Positions 1 through 7,000 of a stretch of 13,478 nt of DNA are shown piece by piece (position 1 is the stretch's first letter; the number at the start of each line of letters is the position of its first letter). Under the pieces are notes generated by a model that was not told the origin of the DNA, made no database searches, and saw only the letters and a list, made by a program, of their open reading frames with translations. Source of the DNA: Flavobacterium sp. (GTDB taxonomy: Bacteria; Bacteroidota; Bacteroidia; Flavobacteriales; Flavobacteriaceae); the NCBI GenBank assembly GCA_023253295.1, contig JALRGZ010000109.1, positions 1 through 13,478 of the forward strand, given 5' to 3'. The position numbers were made by a program, and so were the translations under genes.

Positions 1-69
1 ACACAGTTCGTCCGTGATGTAACGAATAACTTCGCGTTTTGTTTACGTTATTTAACTTTAATCGCACGA
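1..69. other. Unassigned leader that does not match the expected IF-2 N-terminus
   Basis: This stretch is open in the infB frame: it has no stop and would add 23 residues starting TQFVRDVTNN. It contains no in-frame ATG. Flavobacterial IF-2 as I know it begins close to MSEERxIRINKVLRE directly before LNISLERAV, and nothing like that is encoded here in any forward frame. The homology to IF-2 starts abruptly at the TTG at position 70. The reverse strand gives only short uninformative frames. It could be foreign sequence joined at about position 69 or a damaged contig end. I cannot assign it to a gene. Confidence 0.5.
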
Positions 70-2928
70 TTGAATATTTCTTTAGAAAGAGCTGTGGATT
101 ATCTTAAGGATAAAGGGATTGCTATTGAGTCAAATCCTAACACGAAAATTTCTAATGAAGTATACGATGTCTTGTGCGGTCAGTTTGCGGGTGACAGAGG
201 GAAAAAAGAGGCTTCGAAAGAAGTAAGCGAAGAGAAGAGAAAAGAAAAAGAAGCTTTACGTATTGAGCGTGATAGAGAGGCTGAAGATAAACGTAAGCAA
301 GAAGAAGAATTACAAAGACAACAACAGGAAGTTATTAAAGCAAGAGCTGTAATCTCAGGTCCTGTACAAGTTGGTAAAATTGATTTGAATCCTTCTAAAC
401 CAACTCCTTCTCCAGTAGCTGAAGAAAAAGTAAGCACTACTAAGCCTGAAGTTGCCGAAGAAAAACCGGCTGCTAAAATGAGCTCTCCAGAGAAAATCGA
501 ATCAGACAAGAAAGAAGAAAAACCTATAGCTGAAGTTGCTAAACCTGTTGTTGAAACACCAGAGGTGAAGAAAGAAGTTAAGAAGGAGGAAAAACCTGCT
601 GTTGTTGAATCGCAAGCAAAAGAAGCTACTAAAACAGAGGAATCTCCTGCGGAAGATGCAATTGCAACTCAGTATCAAAAACTATCTGGAGCTAAATTAA
701 CAGGACAAACTATCGACTTATCTCAATTTGAGAAGCCAAAGAAGAAAAAAGAAGATCCTAAAATTTCGGCTAATAAAGCAGGCGCTCCAGGTGCTCCAGG
801 GTCTAACGCAAATAAAAGTAAGCGTAAGAGAATTGCTCCTAAACCAGGTGCAGGTGCTCCAAATACTGCAGCTACACCTAGAACTCCAGGTACACCAAAT
901 CCTAATAAGATAACTCCAAATCCTACTGGTGGCGGATTCAATGCTAACAGAGATAATAGAGGGGCTAGACCTGGATTTACAAAAGGAAATCGTCCTGCAA
1001 TTGTGGCTAAAGTAGAGCCAACAGAAGAGGAAGTTAAAAATCAAATTAGAGAGACTTTAGAAAAACTTCAAGGTAAAAAAGGAGGGAAATCTAAAGCAGC
1101 TAAATACAGAAGAGACAAGAGAGATTCTCACCGTCAAAAATCAGACGACGAACAAAGAGCTTTAGATGAAGAAAGTAAAATTCTTAAAGTTACAGAGTTT
1201 GTTACTGTGGGTGAAATTGCCATTATGATGGATGTGCCAATTACTAAGGTAATCGGAACTTGTATGTCTTTAGGTATCATGGTGACCATGAACCAACGTT
1301 TGGATGCAGAAACATTAACGATTGTAGCTGATGAGTTTGGTTATGATGTTGAATTTATTACTGTAGATATCGAAGAAGCTATTGAAGTAGTAGAGGATAA
1401 AGAAGAAGACTTAGTAAACAGAGCGCCAATTGTAACTGTAATGGGGCACGTTGACCACGGTAAAACTTCCTTACTGGATTATATCCGTAAAGAAAATGTT
1501 ATCGCTGGTGAGTCCGGAGGTATTACACAGCACATTGGAGCCTATGGAGTAACTTTAGATAATGGTCAGAAAATTGCATTCTTAGATACACCGGGTCACG
1601 AAGCCTTTACAGCGATGCGTGCTCGTGGAGCACAATTAACAGATATTGTTATTATCGTAATTGCAGCAGATGATGATATCATGCCACAAACAAAAGAGGC
1701 GATTTCTCATGCTCAGGCAGCAGGTGTTCCAATTATCTTTGCAATCAATAAAATTGATAAGCCAAATGCTAACCCAGATAAGATTAAAGAAAGATTAGCG
1801 GGTATGAACTTGCTAATTGAAGAATGGGGAGGTAAAATCCAATCTCACGATATTTCTGCTAAAACTGGTCTAGGAGTTAAAGATCTTTTAGAGAAAGTAT
1901 TATTAGAAGCTGAAATCTTAGATTTAAAATCTAATCCAAATAAACCAGCTCAAGGTGCAGTTGTGGAAGCTTTCTTAGATAAAGGTAAAGGATATGTTTC
2001 TACTATCATGGTGCAACATGGAACCTTGAGAATTGGAGATTACTTATTAGCAGGTAAGCACCATGGAAAAGTAAAAGCAATGCAGGATGAGCGTGGTCAT
2101 ATCATTACTGAAGCAGGACCTTCAACTCCAGTATCTATTTTAGGTTTGGATGGGGCTCCTACAGCAGGTGATAAGTTCAACGTATTTGAAGACGAAAAAG
2201 AAGCAAAACAAATTGCAGCTAAACGTTCTCAGTTAATGCGTGAACAATCAGTTCGTACACAACGTCATATTACATTAGATGAAATTGGACGTCGTATTGC
2301 TTTAGGTCAGTTTAAAGAATTGAACGTAATCCTTAAAGGAGACGTAGATGGATCTGTGGAAGCATTATCTGATTCGTTCTCTAAATTGTCTACTGAAGAA
2401 ATTCAAATTAACATTATCCATAAAGGTGTTGGAGCAATTACTGAAACCGACGTTATGTTGGCTTCTGCTTCTGATGCCATTATTATCGGATTTAACGTTC
2501 GTCCTGCTGGAAACGCAAGACAATTGGCTGATAAAGAAGAAATCGATATCCGTTACTATTCTATTATCTACGCTGCTATTGACGACTTGAAAGATGCTAT
2601 GGAAGGAATGCTTGCTCCGGAGATGAAAGAGGAAGTATTAGGAAATGCTGAAATCAGAGAGTTATTCAAAATTTCTAAAGTGGGTACAATTGCTGGATGT
2701 ATGGTTACCGATGGTAAAATTACCCGTCAGGCGAAAATTAGAATTATCCGTGATGGAGTAGTTGTTCATGAAGGTGAATTAGTTGCCTTGAAACGTTTCA
2801 AAGACGATGTGAAAGAAGTAACTAAAGGTTACGACTGTGGTATCCAAATTAAAGGATTTAATGATATCGAAGAAAGAGATGTTATTGAAGCCTACCACGA
2901 AGTAGCGGTTAAAAAGAAATTGAAATAA
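70..2928 (+). CDS. infB: Translation initiation factor IF-2, 5'-incomplete
   Basis: IF-2 is the GTPase that brings initiator fMet-tRNA to the 30S subunit and promotes 50S joining in the cytoplasm. 952 codons are present from the TTG at 70. That TTG is an internal Leu codon of the conserved LNISLERAVDYLKDKG segment, not a start, so about 15 N-terminal residues are missing. Order (numbered from L1): N-terminal IF2_N-like segment (1-40); a long charged Lys/Glu-rich linker, then a Pro/Ala/Gly-rich linker (about 50-330); a second IF2_N-like domain near 375-430; and the GTPase domain. G1 is GHVDHGKTS at 459-467, G3 is DTPGHE at 506-511 with the catalytic His at 510, G4 is NKID at 560-563, and G5 is SAK at 596-598. 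Beta-barrel and C-terminal fMet-tRNA-binding domains follow to the TAA. A strong terminator lies 26 bases downstream. In flavobacteria infB usually follows nusA, which is outside this window. Confidence 0.97.
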   Translation: MNISLERAVDYLKDKGIAIESNPNTKISNEVYDVLCGQFAGDRGKKEASKEVSEEKRKEKEALRIERDREAEDKRKQEEELQRQQQEVIKARAVISGPVQVGKIDLNPSKPTPSPVAEEKVSTTKPEVAEEKPAAKMSSPEKIESDKKEEKPIAEVAKPVVETPEVKKEVKKEEKPAVVESQAKEATKTEESPAEDAIATQYQKLSGAKLTGQTIDLSQFEKPKKKKEDPKISANKAGAPGAPGSNANKSKRKRIAPKPGAGAPNTAATPRTPGTPNPNKITPNPTGGGFNANRDNRGARPGFTKGNRPAIVAKVEPTEEEVKNQIRETLEKLQGKKGGKSKAAKYRRDKRDSHRQKSDDEQRALDEESKILKVTEFVTVGEIAIMMDVPITKVIGTCMSLGIMVTMNQRLDAETLTIVADEFGYDVEFITVDIEEAIEVVEDKEEDLVNRAPIVTVMGHVDHGKTSLLDYIRKENVIAGESGGITQHIGAYGVTLDNGQKIAFLDTPGHEAFTAMRARGAQLTDIVIIVIAADDDIMPQTKEAISHAQAAGVPIIFAINKIDKPNANPDKIKERLAGMNLLIEEWGGKIQSHDISAKTGLGVKDLLEKVLLEAEILDLKSNPNKPAQGAVVEAFLDKGKGYVSTIMVQHGTLRIGDYLLAGKHHGKVKAMQDERGHIITEAGPSTPVSILGLDGAPTAGDKFNVFEDEKEAKQIAAKRSQLMREQSVRTQRHITLDEIGRRIALGQFKELNVILKGDVDGSVEALSDSFSKLSTEEIQINIIHKGVGAITETDVMLASASDAIIIGFNVRPAGNARQLADKEEIDIRYYSIIYAAIDDLKDAMEGMLAPEMKEEVLGNAEIRELFKISKVGTIAGCMVTDGKITRQAKIRIIRDGVVVHEGELVALKRFKDDVKEVTKGYDCGIQIKGFNDIEERDVIEAYHEVAVKKKLK

Positions 2929-2954
2929 TATTTCGTAAAATATAATTTTATAAG

Positions 2955-2980
2955 AAAATCCCGAGCAATCGGGATTTTTT
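2955..2980 (+). terminator. Rho-independent terminator of infB
   Basis: A perfect 10-bp stem (AAAATCCCGA / TCGGGATTTT) with a 4-base GCAA loop runs from 2955 to 2978, with the T-run reaching 2980. It starts 26 bases after the infB stop. The A-tract before the stem is short, so it should act mainly in the plus direction. It separates infB from the broken protease gene downstream. Confidence 0.9.
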
Positions 2981-3080
2981 GTATTTTAGAGGTTTTCTGT
3001 TTTAGAAAGAGGGATTTTAATGAGTTAGAGAATTGTCTATTTAGAAAGTTCTTTTGATAAAATATTAGATAAAAAAAAAT

Positions 3081-4763
3081 ATGGAAAGAAAATTTGTCCT
3101 TGTAATTGCATTTTGCTTTTGTAGTATTTTACAAATGTTGGCTCAAGAAAACCAATCGATTGATAATATTGAAAAATACAAACAATTTGGTTTGGTATGG
3201 GGACTTCTAAAGTATCATCATTCTGAAGTGAGCAAAGGAAATTACAATTGGGACGAAATTTTTGTTGAAAATATTGACAAACTAGAAGCAGTAAAGACAC
3301 AAACAAATCTTGATTCTTTTTTATTAAATTTTGTTGTATCAGTCAAAGAAAGTAAAATAAAGACCGAGACAATTACGGATAATCTATTCACAAAAAATTT
3401 TGATTATAACTGGATAGAACGGTATTCGGACAATAAAGAACTTTATGTCAAGTTAAAAAAATTAGAAAACAATACAAGTATAGGTTACTACTACACTTCA
3501 AAAAGTGGAATCCCGACTTTCGAAAATGAGAAAGGTTTTAAAGCATTTGACTATAAAATAAAAAGCCATAGGTTGTTAGAGTTATTCAGTTTTTGGAATG
3601 TCATCCAATATTATTATGTAAATAAATATTTAATGGATAAAAATTGGTTTGGTCAGTTAGATTATTTTATTGATAGCTTCGTAAACAGTAATTCTCAATT
3701 AGAATATGAGTTAGCAAAGACCAATTTAATTATACAACTCAATGATTCACATTCTAGTTATTTATCAAAAACAGTATCCGATTCTCTATTTAAATATAGA
3801 GCTCCAATCGGAATAAGGAATATTAATGACACTTTAGTTGTTACAAGGATTTTTAATAAAAATTTGGCAAAAAAAGATGATTTGAAATTGGGGGATTTGA
3901 TTGTTAAAATTAATGACCTGTGCATTAAATCACTTCAAAAGCAAAAAATACAATCAAAATTTTCTTCTTCGAATGATACTTATTCAAAAGGGCTTTCTGG
4001 ATGGTTGCTGTGAAATATAGAAGATAGTGTTAAAGTTAGAATTGAAAGAAACGATTCGGTTATTACAAAATATATTCATCTTTATAAAACCTTTGAAAGT
4101 AAAGATTATTCTTCGCTTCCATTGTTTTCTTATAAAAAAGAATGGCAACTTATTGATGATAATATTGGATATATAAATTTAAAAACGATTTCTAAAGAAG
4201 ATATCAAAAAAGCATTTGATGAATTTTCCGATACAAATGGAATTATAATAGATTTAAGAAATTATCCTAAAAACATTTCAGGAAATGATATTGCAAAATA
4301 CACTTATCCAGAAAGGAAAGAATTTATTAAGGTTCTATCGCCATTAGGAAATAGCCCCTCATTGGCAAGCTTTGGTAAGCCTTCAATTAGTGTTATCATA
4401 GATCCTTTTAAAAGTGGTAGTAAAAACTCAAAATACTATAATAAAAAGATTATTTTATTAGTAGATCAAACCACTCAAAGTAAGGCTGAGTATATTGGAA
4501 TGGCTATTCAAGCATCTCCTATTTGTATAACTGTAGGTGAAAACACAGCTGGTTCTGTAATGAATATTACCATTTTTAAACTACCTGATGGTACGGAATT
4601 TCGATTCACTGCTCTTGGAGGATTTTATCCAGATGGGACAGGAGTTCAAAGAAAAGGATTAAAAATAGATCACTATGTTAAAGAAACCACTTCAAATTTC
4701 ATTCATGATCAATATATTCTTAAAGGAATTGAATTAATAGAATCTAAAAATCTTGTTGAATGA
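3081..4763 (+). pseudogene. Secreted S41-family peptidase interrupted by an in-frame TGA
   Basis: Two open segments (3081-4013 and about 4014-4763) lie in the same frame, separated only by TGA at 4011-4013 (codon 311). Reading through gives a 560-residue protein with the layout of a tail-specific/tricorn-like protease. There is a Sec signal peptide (MERKFVLVIAF to about residue 22, ending LAQ), an N-terminal helical region with the typical LFSFWNVIQYYYVNKYLMDKNW stretch (about 170-190), and a PDZ-like segment around 250-340. The S41 catalytic domain follows, with TTQSKAEYIG placing the probable nucleophile Ser at codon 467. Downstream of the TGA the frame continues cleanly for 249 codons and keeps the family motifs, so the loss is either recent or a sequence error. 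At the break, LL-stop-NIEDSVKVRIERN most resembles LLRNI..., so TGA may have arisen from an Arg codon (AGA or CGA). The product would be periplasmic or exported; its substrate is unknown. A start at the TTG at 4122 for the second half is unlikely because it would lack the PDZ and signal peptide. Confidence 0.8.
4011..4013 (+). other. Premature TGA stop in the S41 peptidase gene
   Basis: This TGA is the only interruption in an otherwise continuous 561-codon frame. The other flavobacterial genes here end in TAA and use TGG for Trp, so there is no sign of TGA recoding. No selenocysteine-type hairpin is obvious just downstream, and Cys/Sec is not expected at this position of the PDZ domain. Confidence 0.85.
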
Positions 4764-4967
4764 AGTGTTAGTTAGCAATCTTTTAAAAAATATTGATTTC
4801 AAACTATCGTGGTTAATATACCATGTGGTACTTGCTTGTGGTGAATGCCTACTTAAATTAAAAGATAAAGTGTAGCGTTTTTAACGCGGTTAAAATAGCA
4901 AGCATCTATGTGATAAATAGTCTTTGCAAGTTGTATTTTTATGTGTTTTCATAGAAAATGTTATAAA
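4764..4967. other. Intergenic region with no recognised feature
   Basis: About 200 AT-rich bases lie between the end of the protease gene and the bidirectional terminator. I see no ORF of useful length, no tRNA-like cloverleaf, no transposase remnant and no tandem repeat. A short segment (GTTTTTAACGCGGTTAAAAT near 4877-4896) is weakly self-complementary but too short to call. Confidence 0.4.
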
Positions 4968-5010
4968 AAAAGAGAGGGCTCAAGTTGGTTAAACTTGAGC
5001 CCTCTCTTTT
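4968..5010. terminator. Bidirectional 19-bp hairpin terminator between convergent genes
   Basis: The left arm 4968-4986 (AAAAGAGAGGGCTCAAGTT) is perfectly complementary to the right arm 4992-5010, with a 5-base loop at 4987-4991. On the minus strand the stem is followed by a T-run (the complement of 4962-4970), 25 bases past the SPOR gene stop, so it is a good terminator for that gene. On the plus strand the stem itself ends in CTCTTTT, which can also end transcripts from the protease gene. Confidence 0.9.
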
Positions 5011-5034
5011 GGTAAAATATGTATTATTAAAATT

Positions 5035-5424
5035 TTACTTTTTAGGTTTTATTAAAAATGCATTTTCGTAGACTTTCTTGATTTCAATTAATTTTCGTTC
5101 GGCGTCAATACGATTTCTAAAATTACCTATCCAAACTTTGTAGTTAGGTGTATTGAATACAATTGTTCCGTCTAAGTCGGAAAAATTTTGTTTGCATTCG
5201 TTTAAGGTGTTTTTTGCTTTTTCACTTATTCCGCTAAATATTTGAATTTTATATAGCTCATTTACAGCTATTGAAGCGTTTATTTTTCTCTTCTCATTGA
5301 GTAGTTGTTCAAATTTGGGATTTTGTTGAATGTTAATTTTTGTCTCTTGTGCGTTAATTTTGTTGGAGACAAAACATAGTATTGTTATTAACAAAAGTTT
5401 GTTCGAAAAAGTTAAAATTCTCAT
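5035..5424 (-). CDS. Small secreted SPOR-domain protein
   Basis: This 129-residue protein has an N-terminal Sec signal peptide (about residues 1-25, hydrophobic core LLLITILCFV, cleavage after INA). A short linker is followed by a C-terminal SPOR domain from about residue 57: YKIQIFSG opens the first strand, and TPNYKVWIGNFRNRIDAE with the closing NAFLIKP is the typical second half. SPOR domains bind denuded septal peptidoglycan, so the protein probably sits in the periplasm near division sites. Nothing else in it suggests an enzyme. It is transcribed divergently from the act operon and converges on the protease gene. From memory, a SPOR gene between infB and the act operon is a common arrangement in flavobacteria, which would make the protease gene the accessory insertion. 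The start is the only ATG directly before the signal peptide. Confidence 0.88.
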   Translation of the reverse strand: MRILTFSNKLLLITILCFVSNKINAQETKINIQQNPKFEQLLNEKRKINASIAVNELYKIQIFSGISEKAKNTLNECKQNFSDLDGTIVFNTPNYKVWIGNFRNRIDAERKLIEIKKVYENAFLIKPKK

Positions 5425-5526
5425 AATGTGAATATTTTTAGGTAAAATTAGAATTTATTCCTTGAAAGGGAAATAAAAAACTTATTTAGAATTAATATAA
5501 ATTGTTATTTGTGCTGTGTTAGGGTT

Positions 5527-5555
5527 TTGAGAATAGTTCTTAAGTCGTATTTTTG
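5527..5555 (+). promoter_or_regulatory. Candidate Bacteroidetes-type promoter of the act operon
   Basis: TTG at 5527-5529 and TATTTTTG at 5548-5555 match the flavobacterial consensus TTG-N17-23-TAnnTTTG with an 18-base spacer. Transcription would start near 5561, leaving an ~80-base leader before actA. It lies in the divergent gap between the SPOR gene and actA, where an operon promoter is expected. No experimental start is known to me for this sequence. Confidence 0.55.
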
Positions 5556-5578
5556 TGGCTGTTTAAAATAAAGGAACG

Positions 5579-5607
5579 TTTTTTATGTGAATTTCTTGCA
5601 TAAAAAA
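5579..5607 (+). promoter_or_regulatory. Weak AT-rich hairpin in the actA leader
   Basis: TTTTTTATG (5579-5587) pairs perfectly with CATAAAAAA (5599-5607) around an 11-base loop, inside the predicted untranslated leader of actA. Eight of nine pairs are A-T, so it is weak and may be chance in AT-rich DNA. Confidence 0.25.
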
Positions 5608-5642
5608 TTGTGCCAATTTTTAGTAGATAATCATTATACTTT

Positions 5643-6968
5643 ATGAAAAAGGTGGGTAACCATAATTCGAACTCAAGGAAACTGTTTTTAAGTATAGCTT
5701 TAATGCTAGCTGTTTCCTTCTCTTCATTTGCGCAAGATGCTGCTCCTGCAGCTGCAACCGAAGCTGCTCCAGCAGCTGCTACAGCTGGTGGTGATCCGGT
5801 AAAAGGTAAGGCGCTTTTTAATTCTAATTGTGCTGCGTGTCATAAGCTGGATGCTAAGTCAACAGGTCCCGCTCTTAGAGGGGTTTCTGAAAAACATGAC
5901 ATGGAATGGATCTATAAGTGGGTTCATAACAGTTCTGACATGATTAAGTCGGGAGATGCAGCAGCAGTAAAATTATTTAATGAAAACAATAAAGCGGTAA
6001 TGACTTCATTTCCTCAGTTGTCAAATGAGGATATTGATAATATTATAGCTTATACATCAGAGCCAAAAGCAGAGCCAGCTCCAGGGCCAGGTAATCAAAC
6101 TGCTACTGCGACAGCTGATCAAGGTGGAAGTTCTAATAATGTAATTTTAGGAGTTCTTGCTTTAGTGTTGGTGGTGTTGGTTGTGATGTTGTTTATGGTT
6201 AACAATGTATTAAGAAAAGTAGCTAAAGCTAATGGTATTGAAGTTGCTCCTAAAGAAGGAAAAATTTCTATCTGGAAAGCATTTGTTAAAAATCAATTTT
6301 TAGTATTGGTTTCTTGTATCTTATTATTGTTGGCAAGTGGTTATTTTGTTTATGGTTATTTAATGCAGGTAGGTGTTGATAAAGATTATCAGCCAATCCA
6401 GCCGATTCACTATTCTCACAAAATTCACGCAGGTGATAATGAGATTAACTGTAAGTATTGTCACTCTGCAGCCAGAGTAAGTAAAACAGCAGGTATTCCT
6501 TCTTTAAATGTTTGTATGAACTGTCATAAAAATATTTCTGAGGTGGCTGAAACGACTGCTACTCCTGAGTATAGCAAAGCATTCTACGATGCTCAAATCC
6601 AGAAATTATACGATGCTGTGGGTTGGGATAAAACAACTCAATCTTATACTGGAAAAACACAACCGGTTAAATGGGTTCGTATTCATAATTTACCTGATTT
6701 TGTTTACTTCAACCACTCTCAACACGTAACTGTTGGAGGTATTGAGTGTCAAACATGTCACGGTCCTGTTGAGACTTATGAGGTTCAAAAACAATTTGCT
6801 CCATTAACTATGGGTTGGTGTGTGGATTGTCACAGAAAAACTGAAGTTAAAATGGAAGGAAATGGGTATTATACTAAGATACATGAAGAGCTTTCTAAGA
6901 AATACGGTGTGGATAAATTGACTGAAGCACAAATGGGAGGTTTAGAGTGTGGTAAATGCCACTATTAA
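5643..6968 (+). CDS. actA: Alternative complex III subunit ActA, multihaem cytochrome c
   Basis: ActA is the multihaem electron carrier of alternative complex III; it takes electrons from ActB and passes them toward ActE or the terminal oxidase. The 441 residues run in this order: a signal-like hydrophobic stretch (13-30, ending SFAQ); an Ala/Pro-rich linker; and a monohaem class-I cytochrome c domain with CAACH at 63-67 and a probable axial Met at 120. Two membrane helices (about 166-186 and 219-240) lead to a C-terminal periplasmic pentahaem domain with CxxCH at 270-274, 291-295, 369-373, 393-397 and 436-440, the last one residue from the end. That makes six haem sites in one chain. Extra His residues (HYSHKIH at 256-262, NHSQH at 357-361) are likely distal ligands. 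It is the first gene of the operon; actB follows after 32 bases. The ATG at 5643 is chosen because it directly precedes the signal sequence. Confidence 0.93.
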   Translation: MKKVGNHNSNSRKLFLSIALMLAVSFSSFAQDAAPAAATEAAPAAATAGGDPVKGKALFNSNCAACHKLDAKSTGPALRGVSEKHDMEWIYKWVHNSSDMIKSGDAAAVKLFNENNKAVMTSFPQLSNEDIDNIIAYTSEPKAEPAPGPGNQTATATADQGGSSNNVILGVLALVLVVLVVMLFMVNNVLRKVAKANGIEVAPKEGKISIWKAFVKNQFLVLVSCILLLLASGYFVYGYLMQVGVDKDYQPIQPIHYSHKIHAGDNEINCKYCHSAARVSKTAGIPSLNVCMNCHKNISEVAETTATPEYSKAFYDAQIQKLYDAVGWDKTTQSYTGKTQPVKWVRIHNLPDFVYFNHSQHVTVGGIECQTCHGPVETYEVQKQFAPLTMGWCVDCHRKTEVKMEGNGYYTKIHEELSKKYGVDKLTEAQMGGLECGKCHY

Positions 6969-7000
6969 TCAAATTATTAAGATTTTAATATATATATACA

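Noticed and set aside
70..72. TTG at 70 as the true infB start codon
   Set aside because: It encodes an internal Leu of the conserved LNISLERAV segment, and no IF-2 of this type starts there.
779..910. GCTCCAGGTGCTCCAGG-like repeats as a tandem repeat or CRISPR-like array
   Set aside because: They are irregular in-frame codons for Gly-Ala-Pro in the flexible linker of IF-2, with no constant spacing.
180..1044. Minus-strand and alternate-frame ORFs inside the infB linker region
   Set aside because: They are shadows of the low-complexity Lys/Glu- and Pro/Ala-rich coding sequence, with repetitive Ser/Phe-rich translations and no domain.
2348..2590. Plus-strand 80-codon ORF inside infB
   Set aside because: It overlaps the conserved IF-2 C-terminal domains in another frame, and its Leu-rich translation looks like no protein family.
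4011..4013. TGA as selenocysteine or a recoded Trp codon
   Set aside because: The position is in a PDZ-like domain where Sec is not expected, no downstream hairpin is evident, and the flavobacterial genes use TGG for Trp and normal stops.
4122..4763. Separate 213-residue protease gene starting at TTG 4122
   Set aside because: It is in the same frame as the upstream segment and would lack the signal peptide and PDZ region, so it is the second half of a broken gene.
6985..7000. TATATATATA run before actB as a promoter or regulatory repeat
   Set aside because: It is only about 10 bases in a 32-base intra-operon gap of AT-rich DNA and fits no flavobacterial promoter consensus.
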